DNA of 64,000 nucleotides from JBKQVT01 sp963727245 (GTDB lineage: Bacteria > Planctomycetota > Planctomycetia > Pirellulales > Thermoguttaceae): assembly GCA_963727245.1 (NCBI GenBank), contig CAVSFO010000019.1:40675-104674 (forward strand). Direction: 5' to 3'. Shown here piece by piece: positions 35,045-43,695 of this stretch. The notes beneath the pieces are model-generated. The model saw only the letters and a list, made by a program, of their open reading frames with translations, was not told the DNA's origin and searched no databases. Position 1 is the first letter of the stretch. Each line of letters starts with the position of its first letter. The translations under genes and the position numbers were made by a program.

Positions 35045-36154
35045 ATGAAAGCGACTTTGACACTGGCGGCCGCGGTGGCCGCCTTGGGACTGGCCTGGTC
35101 GTCGCCGGCGGCCCGCGCCGCGGATGCGCAGCCCGCCAAGGCGGTCATCGCCTTCCTGGGGTCCGGGCATACCCATTCATGGAGCTATGGCTTCTACAAC
35201 CTCAGCCGCGACAAAAACGTCCGCGTAAAGTACGTCTGGGACTCCGACGCCAAGCGGGCGGCGGACTGCGCGACGTGGTTTGGCGGCAAGGCCAAGCTCG
35301 TCGCCAACGTGGCGGAAGTCTTTGCCGACCCCGAAGTGACCGGGGTGTTGATCTGCAGCGAGACCAGCCAACACCACGACCTGGTGATGGCGGCGGCCAA
35401 GACCCATAAGGCGATCTACGTGGAGAAGCCCATGGCCATCACCGCGAAGGAGGCCGCCGAGATGGCCGACGCCATCGACAAGGCCGGCGTGTTCTTCACC
35501 ACCGGCTATGACAAACGCAGCGATCCGAAGTTCCGCTTCCTCAAGGAGCAGGTGGCCAAGGGCAACTTCGGCCAGGTCACGCGCGTGCTCGCGGAGAACT
35601 GCAACAGCGCGGGCATCAACCACACCTTCGATCCGCCCGCCAATCGCTGGATGGCCGACCCGAAGCAGGCCGGCGGCGGCGGCTTCTGCGACATGGGCAC
35701 CCACGCGCTGGACATGGCCATGTGGCTGGGCGGCGACGTCGAGTCGGCGACCGGCGACCTCTCGGTGGTGGCCCACAACTATGGCGACACCGACGATTGC
35801 GGCGAGGCCCTGCTGAAATTCAAGAATGGCGCCACCGGGGTCGTTGTCGGCAGTTGGGTCAACCAGTCCAATCCGATTGCGCTGGAGATCGCCGGCACCA
35901 AGGGACACGCGATGATCGTCAACGGCAAGCTCTTCTTCCAGAGCGCCAATGTGCCCAATTCGGACATCACCAAGGAGGTGCCGGATAAAAAATTGCCGCC
36001 GGGATTCCCCGGCCCGCTCAGCACGTTCCTCAAGGCGGCCGCCGGCGAGAAGACGGCCGCCGCGATCACGGCCAAGGAGGCCGCCGCCCGGGTGAGCGTG
36101 ATGGAGGCCATTTACACGGGCGCCAAGAAGCACGAGTGGGTCAAGCCGGAGTAA
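35045..36154 (+). CDS. Exported Gfo/Idh/MocA-family oxidoreductase (second of two)
   Basis: 369 residues, the same length as its neighbour 57 bp upstream, with ribosome site AAAGGAACCTT. Signal peptide LTLAAAVAALGLAWSSPAAR is Sec-type. The Rossmann start is AVIAFLGSGHTHSWS (GSGHTH), again with histidines where glycines are usual. It has YVEKPMAI and the C-terminal GGGFCDMGTHALDMAMW. Divergence is highest in the substrate-facing residues after the EKP motif (TTGYDKRSDPKFRFLKEQVA), which suggests a different substrate. It ends 26 bp before the next gene, so the three are probably one operon. Confidence 0.9.
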   Translation: MKATLTLAAAVAALGLAWSSPAARAADAQPAKAVIAFLGSGHTHSWSYGFYNLSRDKNVRVKYVWDSDAKRAADCATWFGGKAKLVANVAEVFADPEVTGVLICSETSQHHDLVMAAAKTHKAIYVEKPMAITAKEAAEMADAIDKAGVFFTTGYDKRSDPKFRFLKEQVAKGNFGQVTRVLAENCNSAGINHTFDPPANRWMADPKQAGGGGFCDMGTHALDMAMWLGGDVESATGDLSVVAHNYGDTDDCGEALLKFKNGATGVVVGSWVNQSNPIALEIAGTKGHAMIVNGKLFFQSANVPNSDITKEVPDKKLPPGFPGPLSTFLKAAAGEKTAAAITAKEAAARVSVMEAIYTGAKKHEWVKPE

Positions 36155-36180
36155 CGCACCTGATACGAAAGGAGCTAGCG

Positions 36181-39100
36181 ATGGGCCGTTCCTCTGCCGC
36201 GATTTTGTTCTTGGCGACGATGCTGACCTGGCCGGTCTCGGCGACGGCGGCCAACCTCCAGCCGGTGAAAAAGTATTTCGCCCACACGGTCGTCGAGGAC
36301 CGCGACGGGGTCATCGCGCCCTGGTATCACGGCCAGAACGGCCAGGTCGACTTTCGCGTCCGCATCGCGGCCGAAACGCTCAAACGCTATCCCTGGACCG
36401 ACAAGAAAATGGCGGTCATGGCGGCGCCCTATTTCGTCTTCAGCGGAAGCTGGGGAATCAGGCCCGACGGCACCATCCTGGTCAGCCCGGCGCTCGACGA
36501 TTGGATGACCGCCGACGTCGGTCAGCGGTCCGTGAGCACGCTCTTTGCCAGCGTGGCGTATTATCGCTATACGGGCGATCCGGCGGCCCTCGGCATGATC
36601 ACCCTGACCGCCGACTACCTCTTGGACTACTGCCAGACCCCGGCCAACAACCCCTGGCCCAACTTCATCATCAGCGCCCCGGTGAAAGGCAAGGCCTTCG
36701 GCCGGGCCAACCCGCACGGCTTCATCCAGTTGGACCTCTGCGCCAGCTCGGCTCGGCCCTGCTGGCCGGCTACAAGTTGACGGGCAATCCCCGCTACCTG
36801 GCGGCCGTCGAGCACTGGGCCGATCTGCTGGCCGAACACTGCGACCTGCGCCCCGGAGTGCCGCCCTGGAACCGCTACGCCAACCCCCAAGATTGCAAAT
36901 GGGACACGCGGGAGACGGCCGGGATGTCGCTCAATTTGCAATTTCTCAACGACCTGATTCGCATGGGCTACCGCGGCCAGGGCGACGCCCTGGTCAAGGC
37001 CCGCGATGCCGGGGAAAAGTATTTCCGCGACGTGTTGCTGCCGGAGTGGAGCCGCAATCCCATTTTCGGCCATCAGTTCTGGGACTGGGACAATCCCGTC
37101 TACACCTGCGCGGTGCCCAGCTACACGGCCCAGTACATGATGGACCGCCGCGAGGCCTTCCCGCAGTGGAAAACCGACATCCGCAATTTCATGTCGCTGT
37201 TCTTCTGCCGATCGAGCGTCGATCCGGGTTCCGCCGGCGACGTCTACTCCGGCGCCTGGGCCTTCCCCGAGGCGAGCAACTGCTGCGGCAAGTCGCTGCA
37301 ATATCCGACGATGCACATGGCGGCCACGTGGGCCCGCTACGCGGCGCTGACCGGCGACGCCTGGGCCCGTGAGATCGCCCGCCGCCAGAGCATCCTCACC
37401 ACCTATGACGCCCATGAGACCGGCGTGGTGGAAGACGGCGTCGACGGCGGCGTCGTGGTGACGGGACAGTGGTTCAACCTGGCCCATCCTTGGCCGTTTC
37501 GGGCCGTCATGGATATGCTCGCCTGGCAGCCGGAAACGTTCGGCGCGGCCCGCGAGAACCACATCATGCGCAGCAGCTCGGTGCTGAGCACGGTCCGCTA
37601 CGGCAAGGGCAGGATCGCCTACTCCACGTTCGATGCCCTGGCGCCCTGCGAGGACGTGCTGCGGCTGGCCTTTACGCCCAGCGGCGTCTCGGCCGACGGC
37701 AAGCCCCTCGCGCTCCGGCAGGACACGGCGCAGAACGGCTTCACCGTCAAGCCGCTGCCCAACGGCGATTGTCTACTCGGCGATCCGCCACGACGACGGC
37801 CGCGACATCGTCGTCGAGGGCGACGATCCGCAGGAGATGCTTTCGCACGATCGGCTCCATTATGAAGGACCGTGGGCGACCGAGGATTTCTCCGGCGCAT
37901 CGGCCGGCAAACTCCAGGTCGCCTCGCAAGCCGGCGCACGGGCGCGCGTAGATTTCACCGGCAACCAGGTCCGCCTCATCGGCCGGGCCGATCCAAGCGG
38001 CGGCAAGGCCGACGTGTACCTCGACGGCGTGAAGCAACTTTGCGGCATCGACTTCTGGTGCCCGCAGGCCCGCGATCAGCAGGTCCTCTGCTACAAGAAT
38101 GGCCTGGCCCAGGGGAAGCACCGCCTGGAAATCGTAGCCCTGGGGACGAAGAATCCCGTTTCAGCCGGCACGCGCGTCTACCTGGACTCCGCCCAGTTCT
38201 CTGCCGCGACGGGGGAAACCGGCTTCGGCGAGGGCGGCGGCCCCACGGGGACGCAACGGGTGATCTTCGGCTATGTCGGTCGCAAGGACTACGTCGATTC
38301 CGCCGGCCACGTCTGGCGGCCGGCCACCGAGTTCATCATGCGCCTGGGCACCATGGCCGACCTGGTGCCGGCGTCCTTCTGGACCGAGCCGCAGCTTGAC
38401 AAGGTGGGCGGCACGACGGATCCCGAGCTTTACCGCTACGGGGTCTACGGCCGCGACTTTACCGCCTACTTCACCGTGGCGCCCGAGCAGACGTATCACG
38501 TGCGGCTGAAATTCTGCCAGGCAAGGGAGGCGTCGCAGCCCGGCGGCTATGCGACCAACGTCGAGATTGGCGGCAAAACGGTGGCCACCGACCTGGACAT
38601 CGCCGCCACGGCGGGCGGGCTGGGCAAGGCGGCCGACCTCGTGTTCAACGACATCCGGCCGCAACATGGCGTGATTGCCATTCGCTTCCTGGGAAGCGTT
38701 TCGACCATCGCCATGATCCAGGCGATCGAGGTCGGCCCCGGTCCCGGGCCCGCCGGCGACAAGCCCGTGGCCTTCCCGTTCCCGCCGGACAGGAACCGGC
38801 TGGGCGATCCGGGCTTTGAAGTCACGATCCCCGGCATGGCCGCAAGCGGCGGACAGGGCCGCGGGGCCGAGGCCCTCATGCCCTGGAATTACCGTTTCCT
38901 GGGACCGAATCAAGGCGGCATCTGGCCCGAGACGGCCTTCAATATCCATGCCGACTGGGGGCTGCCGAAGCCCCGCACCGGCAAGGACGCGATGCGCACC
39001 TATGCGATGGAGAAAGACGCCCACACCCAGGTCTACCAGGACGTTTCCGTACCGCCGCAGACGCCGTTCCGGGCTTCGGTTTGGGTGCAGGGGGTCGATC

Positions 39101-39363
39101 TGCACGGCAAGGGATTCGGCACGCACCCCGGCGATTCGGCCGGCCTGTGCGTGATCGAGATGGACGCCGCCGGCAAGGTCCTCGTCGAGCATCCCAAGCT
39201 GTCCGTCACCAAACCCAGCGGCTTCACGGAGCTATCGCAGAAGTTTACGACCGCCGCCGGCACCGCGAAGGTGCGGTTCCTTTTGGACACCGTCATCGGC
39301 TGCCGCTACGACGAGGGGCACGTCACCTACGACGATTGCGCGTTGGGCCGGCAAGTGAAATAG
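36181..39363 (+). CDS. Secreted (alpha/alpha)-barrel and malectin-domain glycan-acting protein, two frame breaks
   Basis: Starts at the ATG at 36181 after AAAGGAGCTAGCG; signal peptide AAILFLATMLTWPVSATA. The first frame reads to HGFIQLDLCA. At about 36,745 (TGCGCCAGCTC, one C apparently missing) the frame shifts into an alpha/alpha-barrel region (PRYLAAVEHWADLLAEHCDL, MSLNLQFLNDLIRMGYRGQG, YPTMHMAATWARYAALTGD). At about 37,773 it shifts again into VYSAIRHDDGRDIVVEGDDP, a carbohydrate-binding beta domain, a malectin domain (YRYGVYGRDFTAYFTVAPEQ, then TYHVRLKFCQ) and a C-terminal carbohydrate-binding-like domain. Total about 1,060 residues. It probably acts on a polysaccharide; the catalytic residues are not identified. 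Confidence 0.8.
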
Positions 39364-39407
39364 CGGGCGGGCGCGGGAACTCCGGCAGTCACCGGTCCCT
39401 GCTCCCC

Positions 39408-39509
39408 AAGCCCACGGGGCACCCGCGCAGCGGGTCGCGTCCGGTGGGACGGAATCTCGCACGACCTTGTTTGCCCGTCCATGTCCCACCGGACGCAGCC
39501 GGTGGGCTT
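39408..39509. repeat. AAGCCCACCGGC-type palindromic repeat (copy 3)
   Basis: AAGCCCACGGGGCACCCGCG at the left and CCACCGGACGCAGCCGGTGG, ending GCTT, at the right. The left arm has an added GCACCCGCGCAGCGGGT hairpin, also present in copy 4 at 60549-60639. Confidence 0.8.
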
Positions 39510-39551
39510 GGAGGGCGGGAAGAAGAACATGCCGTTGGACGAAGCAGGAAA

Positions 39552-39635
39552 GGTGACAGCCACCAAATCTGGCGAGCCTGGGTGACATTCCGGCCAGGGC
39601 AACACCTATTTTACCCAGACTTGGCGGCTGTCACC
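39552..39635. repeat. GGTGACAGCCACCAAATCTGG palindrome (copy 1)
   Basis: GGTGACAGCCACCAAATCTG at the left and CAGACTTGGCGGCTGTCACC at the right form an inverted repeat. A second, better-preserved copy lies at 40693-40776. Confidence 0.8.
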
Positions 39636-39780
39636 GTTTCTTCTCTGGCCTTCGTGGTCTCAGGCAGGTGGCCAGGAGAAACACTGCGAGGCACGAGAAC
39701 AGAATCACGGTCGCTTGAAATCCGTTCCCCAGAATGCCGTGGTCAACGTAGCCAGTTCTTCCAGGCAAACGCCAATTCAT
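39631..39780 (-). CDS. Possible 49-residue single-helix membrane peptide
   Basis: From an ATG at 39780 the frame reads MNWRLPGRTGYVDHGILGNG, a membrane helix (FQATVILFSCLAVFLLATCL) and a basic end (RPRRPEKKR). It overlaps the end of the next small gene on the same strand in another frame. The hydrophobic helix and positive tail are the only support. Confidence 0.3.
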   Translation of the reverse strand: MNWRLPGRTGYVDHGILGNGFQATVILFSCLAVFLLATCLRPRRPEKKR

Positions 39781-39971
39781 GATCCATCTTTTCGGCGTCC
39801 GCCACGCCCGCTTTTCGCAAGTGATCGGCGTCGGAGTGCATGTTACTTTGCCAGTTGTCGAATTCGTCGCCCCTCTCCCCTGTACGCCCAGGTCGTCAGG
39901 ACGACGGCGCCGGCGCATGCCAGGACGAGCACGATCAGGGCAAGCCACCAGATGACGCACCCTCGACTCAC
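39743..39971 (-). CDS. Small membrane protein, about 75 residues, one frame break
   Basis: From a GTG at 39971 the frame reads VSRGCVIWWLALIVLVLACA and GAVVLTTWAYRG, a clear membrane helix. At about 39,880, in a G-rich run (GGGGAGAGGGGCGAC), it must change frame to continue as GDEFDNWQSNMHSDADHLRK and AGVADAEKMDHELAFAWKNW, ending at TGA 39743-39745. The soluble part is acidic and protein-like. No family is recognised. Confidence 0.45.
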
Positions 39972-40198
39972 GGTGGTCTATTCCCCGGGAAAAGACTGTT
40001 GCGGTTGTGGGGCATAATTCCTCCCGCGCGGGAAAAGCGGTCAGAACGGTGTAGCAAATTGTTCGGACCCGTTTTGTCGTCCGTTGTGTCGTCCCTTAAC
40101 GCCTCGCCGGGCGCGAATATCAGTGACGGCCGGTTTTCGGGCTCCGTTTTCGGGCTCGGGACCCATCCGCCGCTCCCTCCCCAACAAGACCCCGAAAA

Positions 40199-40237
40199 GG
40201 GGTCAGAACGATTTAATCAATAAGTAGTTCTGGCCCC
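40199..40237. repeat. AT-cored palindrome GGGGTCAGAAC...GTTCTGGCCCC
   Basis: GGGGTCAGAACGATTTAATC, then AATAAGTAGTTCTGGCCCC, give complementary arms around an AT-rich loop. It lies in the 308 bp gap between the two small membrane genes, in which I see no coding frame. Confidence 0.55.
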
Positions 40238-40279
40238 TTGTCTACCCCTTGTGCGTCCTGTCCACCTTCGTCCCGCCCG

Positions 40280-40669
40280 TTATCCCGCGGCGCCGGTTTC
40301 TTCCGCGCATTGTAACGAGCACGGGCTGACGCACAAACGCGCAAGAATGACGGAGACCGCCGCGCAGACGACGGCATCTATGAAAATCGACAACGGGTAG
40401 AAGTTCGAGTCGCGATATTCGCCGATTACGATCCACTCCGCTATCGCGCAAGGAAAGCCTATTGCGTAACGCTTCCCGCCACGCAGGACAAAGCCCGCCA
40501 AATTGGCGGCGATGAAAAGCGCCATGAAGGAAGCGAACCACACGACGAACGCACGTCGAAATTCTTTCGTCCCTGCGTTGTAACGCGCGCAGGTTGATGC
40601 GCAAAGGAGGGCAACAGTGACAAAGACCCCCACAAGCGCGAGGGCGTTTAGGAACGTAGCGTCTGTCAT
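40280..40669 (-). CDS. Small polytopic membrane protein, unknown
   Basis: 129 residues from the ATG at 40669 (MTDATFLNALALVGVFVTVA). Four hydrophobic segments: the N-terminal ALALVGVFVTVALLCASTCA, FVVWFASFMALFIAANLAGF, one around AIGFPCAIAEWIVIGEY, and FIDAVVCAAVSVILARLCVS. An in-frame ATG further upstream at 40744 would translate the repeat at 40693-40776, so it is rejected. I recognise no family. Confidence 0.65.
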   Translation of the reverse strand: MTDATFLNALALVGVFVTVALLCASTCARYNAGTKEFRRAFVVWFASFMALFIAANLAGFVLRGGKRYAIGFPCAIAEWIVIGEYRDSNFYPLSIFIDAVVCAAVSVILARLCVSPCSLQCAEETGAAG

Positions 40670-40692
40670 GGTACGCGCATTGGAGATAGAAA

Positions 40693-40776
40693 GGTGACAG
40701 CCACCAAATCTGGGGACGTTGGGTAAGGCAGTGCTTTGCAGCACGCCCAGATTACCCAGATTTGGTGGCTGTCACC
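40693..40776. repeat. GGTGACAGCCACCAAATCTGG palindrome (copy 2)
   Basis: GGTGACAGCCACCAAATCTG at the left and CAGATTTGGTGGCTGTCACC at the right are exact complements. It sits between two small minus-strand genes and supplies the last codons of the 40752-40919 frame. Confidence 0.85.
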
Positions 40777-40919
40777 TTTTCATCCCCTCTTCTCAGAACG
40801 AGCACCTCATCTTCGTCAGGATCAATGATGATGAAGGTTAGGGCATACCTCCCCCCTTCGTAGGAGAAGTAGCAGACGCCCAACGTCTGCTGCTGGCGCT
40901 GCGTATGAAAACGGGACAT
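40752..40919 (-). CDS. Short ORF, possible remnant of a toxin-type gene
   Basis: 55 codons from the ATG at 40919: MSRFHTQRQQQTLGVCYFSY, then EGGRYALTFIIIDPDEDEVL and VLRRGDEK. The frame then runs into the repeat at 40693-40776, so the last eight or so residues are repeat-derived. The beta-strand pattern YFSYEGGRYALTFIIIDPDE is reminiscent of the core of small RelE/ParE-like proteins, but it is too short to assign. It is perhaps a gene truncated by the repeat. Confidence 0.35.
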   Translation of the reverse strand: MSRFHTQRQQQTLGVCYFSYEGGRYALTFIIIDPDEDEVLVLRRGDEKVTATKSG

Positions 40920-40962
40920 CACTGAAAGTTGGGCATGAAAAGCTACGGTTCTGGAATCTCCC

Positions 40963-40993
40963 GGTGGGGCTCGCTGCGCTCGACCCACCCTAC
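40963..40993. repeat. Half copy of the GTAGGGTGGGTCGAGC element
   Basis: Only the right arm is present (GGTGGGGCTCGCTGCGCTCG, then ACCCACCCTAC). A solitary arm suggests deletion of the rest. It lies between the toxin-like remnant and the AF2212-type antitoxin gene. Confidence 0.7.
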
Positions 40994-41069
40994 AAATTTC
41001 CGACCTTCCGCAACAGAAGGGAACGCTAAAAGGGGTCGGGAGTCGTGTTTCTCAGGAACCACAAGGGAA

Positions 41070-41285
41070 TCATGGCTGGTGCTCGTCATGCCGGGCCGCC
41101 ACATCCGGCTGGCCGGTCTCGTAGCTTCGGGACAAGATTTCATAGATCGCCGCCTGTGACCCTGGGCTCCCAACCGCCTGCCCCACGATCTTCGGCTCGA
41201 ACTCCACTTCGCAACGTTCCGGCAGGATCACGTCGCTCGTCGGGCGGAAAACACCGTTCTCGTAAACCGCGTGCACGATTTCCAT
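41070..41285 (-). CDS. AF2212-type (DUF104) antitoxin
   Basis: 71 residues. The N-terminus MEIVHAVYENGVFRPTSDVI with LPERCEVEF closely follows the antitoxin signature (xVxAVYExGVxRPxxxxxLPEGxxVxV). These antitoxins normally precede a PIN-domain VapC toxin. Downstream on the same strand there is only a half repeat and a 55-codon remnant, so the toxin gene is missing. The C-terminal 30 residues (AIYEILSRSYETGQPDVAAR) would be the toxin-binding part. A ribosome site is weak (GGGGTGGCC). Confidence 0.8.
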   Translation of the reverse strand: MEIVHAVYENGVFRPTSDVILPERCEVEFEPKIVGQAVGSPGSQAAIYEILSRSYETGQPDVAARHDEHQP

Positions 41286-41386
41286 GTGGCCACCCCCTGG
41301 GCAGGCAGTTGCTAGACCCCACCATGATTATCACGGCGGTCGTGAAATGTGTCAAGCAGGTAAGGATCAGGGAATCAATAAGTGTC

Positions 41387-41430
41387 GCCTTTCGCTCCGC
41401 GAAAGTTGCGGCTTTCGCGGAGCGAAAGGC
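41387..41430. repeat. 19 bp perfect hairpin GCCTTTCGCTCCGCGAAAG
   Basis: GCCTTTCGCTCCGCGAAAG and its exact complement CTTTCGCGGAGCGAAAGGC enclose a six-base loop. It is immediately left of a GTAGGGTGGG copy. No T-tract follows, so I call it a repeat and not a terminator. Confidence 0.8.
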
Positions 41431-41441
41431 AACAAAGATCT

Positions 41442-41541
41442 GTAGGGTGGGTCGAGCGCAGCGAGCCCCACCACAATCCGCGAAAAACCGATGGTGGGGC
41501 TCGCGACCACGCTGCGCGTGGTGCCCCTCGACCCACCCTAC
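41442..41541. repeat. GTAGGGTGGGTCGAGC palindromic element (copy 5)
   Basis: GTAGGGTGGGTCGAGCGCAG at the left and CCTCGACCCACCCTAC at the right, with an insertion (GACCACGCTGCGCGTGGTGC) in the right arm that itself is a hairpin. With the neighbouring hairpin it fills the gap downstream of the beta-propeller gene. Confidence 0.88.
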
Positions 41542-41567
41542 AAATTTCCGGCCTTCCGCAACGGAGC

Positions 41568-43662
41568 CTACTTCGTCCCGTTCTGCCCCAGCGTGCGGCC
41601 GAGCTTCGGCCAGCCGTCGGGGGCCAACGCGGCCGAGGAACAACGCAAGACCACGATCGTCTCGTCGTCCAGGCCGAAGGCCACGCGGCCGGCGGCGGGA
41701 ATCGTGCCGGAACTGCGGACCGGTGAGCCCACCTGGGCGGTCCATAAGGCGTTGCCGAGCAAGTCCAGCGCGTGAATCTCGCCGGCGTTGTCGCCGAAAT
41801 AGATCACGTCGTCGTCGCCGATCACCGGCGTCGACTCGACCGCCCCGGCGGCCCGATATTCCCAGCGGATCTTGTGGCTGTTGCCGTCCAGGCAGACCAG
41901 CAGCCCGCGCGGCTCGTAGCCGCGGGGAAACTGGCTCACGCCCACGTAGATGTGGCCGTAGCGGTCCAGCACCGGCGAGCCGAGCACCTGGCCCGGCATC
42001 TGCGTCTTGAAGATGGGCACGCCGTCGGCGGCGAAGCCGAAGAGCAGGTCGTCGTGGCCGGGCACGACCAGGATGCCCTCGTCGGTCATGGCGGGGGCCG
42101 AATGGATGCACCAGCCGGCGAAACCCTGGTCGCCGGCCGGGTTCCAGAGGTTGACGCCGCGCTCGCCGTCGGCCTGAATGGCGTAGACGTAGCCGCTTTC
42201 GGCGGCCGCGTAGAGGACGCCGCCGACCATGATGGCGGCGGAATCGAACTTCTGCCGCGAGCGGAAGAACGGCCCGGGCTTCTGGAGGTGTCCGTCGGCA
42301 TCGACCTTGAGGATGCCGCCCTCGTAGCCGCTGATCCAGGTGTTACCTTGCGTCGTCGACCACCGGGGCCGCGTAGCCCAGCGGCTCGCCCACGCAGGCG
42401 GGCGGCCAGTTCTGTTTGCCCGACGCCCCGTCGATGCAGTGCAGATAGCCGTCGGTGGCGTGCAGGAAGACGCTGTCGTCGGGGCCGATGACGAGGGGGC
42501 CGGGGACGTGTTTGCCGGTGACGTATTCCCAGAGGATGGTGGGCTTGTCGTCGACTTCGCGCAGGCCGAACAACCGGCCGCGGGTATGGACGAAGATCCG
42601 CCCGGCCCGATCCACGGCCGGCGCGGTGCGCAGCGGGGTGGCGCTGTCCTCGGGGGCGGGCTGGTCGGGAAAGGCCCAGAGGAATTGTTCGGGGCGGGGC
42701 GGCCGGACGCGGGGGGCGCGGCGGACCGGCGCACGTTTGCTCGGCGGGGCAGCGGCGGGGCCGCCGCCGCGCTGCCCGGCCTGGGGCGGCGCAGAGGCGG
42801 GACGACGTTTGCCTTGCTCGGCGGGCGGGCTGGGAGCGGCCTTCCGCGGACCGGCCGCCGCTGGCGGCGCCGCGGGCGGCGGCGATGGACGCCCCGGCGC
42901 GGCCGAGGGCGGCTTCGCCGGCGGAGACGAGGGCGGCCTGACCACGGGCGGAGCAGCGGGCGGGCCGGACGATTCGCCTTGGGTTGGCGGTGCGGCGGGC
43001 GCCGGGCGCGGCGTTCCCGGGCGAGGAGCGCGTGGTTGACCGTGCTGTGCGGGCGGCGCCTGGGGCGGCATTGTCGGCGGCCCCTGCGGGGCGCCTGCGG
43101 CGGCGGATAGCCGCCGTGCGCAGAGGGCGGACTGCCCGGTTGATACGGCCGCCCGCTCGGCGGTCCGGCCGGCACGCCGGGCTGGGCCGGCCACTGGGCC
43201 GGCGGCTGTGCGGGCTGCTGCGCCGGGGGCATGGGCCAGCCGCCGGGCTGCTGCGGCTGCGCCGGCGGCATCGGCCAAGACGCCGGCGGTTGCTGCTGCG
43301 GCATGCCCTGCTGGGCGGGCCAGCCGCCGGGCTGCTGCGGCATGGCGGGCTGCGCCGGCCAGGGCTGCTGCGGCTGCGCCGGCCAAGCGCCCGGCTGCGC
43401 CGGCCAGACGGCGGGCGGTTTGCTGCTGCTGCGGCATTCCTTGCGGCATTCCCTGCGGCGGCACGCCCGGCTGGGCAGGCCAGACCGGCCCTTGCGCCGG
43501 CGGCACGCCGGGCTGGGCGGGCCAGCCGCCGCCTTGCGCCGGCGGAGTATAGCCGACCAGGCGGAACAGCGTGATGGCCTGGCGCCCGCACTGCGGGCAG
43601 CTATACGGCTGGGTCGGGCGTTGCAGTTGGAAGCCGCAGTTGGTGCACTGAAAGGTATTCAT
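41568..43662 (-). CDS. Zinc-ribbon, Pro/Gln-rich, PQQ-type beta-propeller protein; three frame breaks
   Basis: Last gene of the minus arm. The N-terminus has a zinc ribbon (CTNCGFQLQRPTQPYSCPQC), then about 300 residues rich in Pro, Gln, Ala and Gly. The C-terminal beta-propeller reads AVDRAGRIFVHTRGRLFGLR, GPDDSVFLHATDGYLHCIDG, VIYFGDNAGEIHALDLLGNA. Coding passes between two frames: at about 43,423 (CAGCAGCAGCAAACC), back at about 43,098, and again at about 42,352. After the last break it continues QGNTWISGYEGGILKVDADG. Reconstructed length is about 698 residues. There is no signal peptide, so the propeller is probably cytosolic and would bind partner proteins. It starts 33 bp after the GrpE-like gene. 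Confidence 0.82.
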
Positions 43663-43695
43663 ATTTTTATCAGGTCGCCGATGGCCGTCCCTGGG

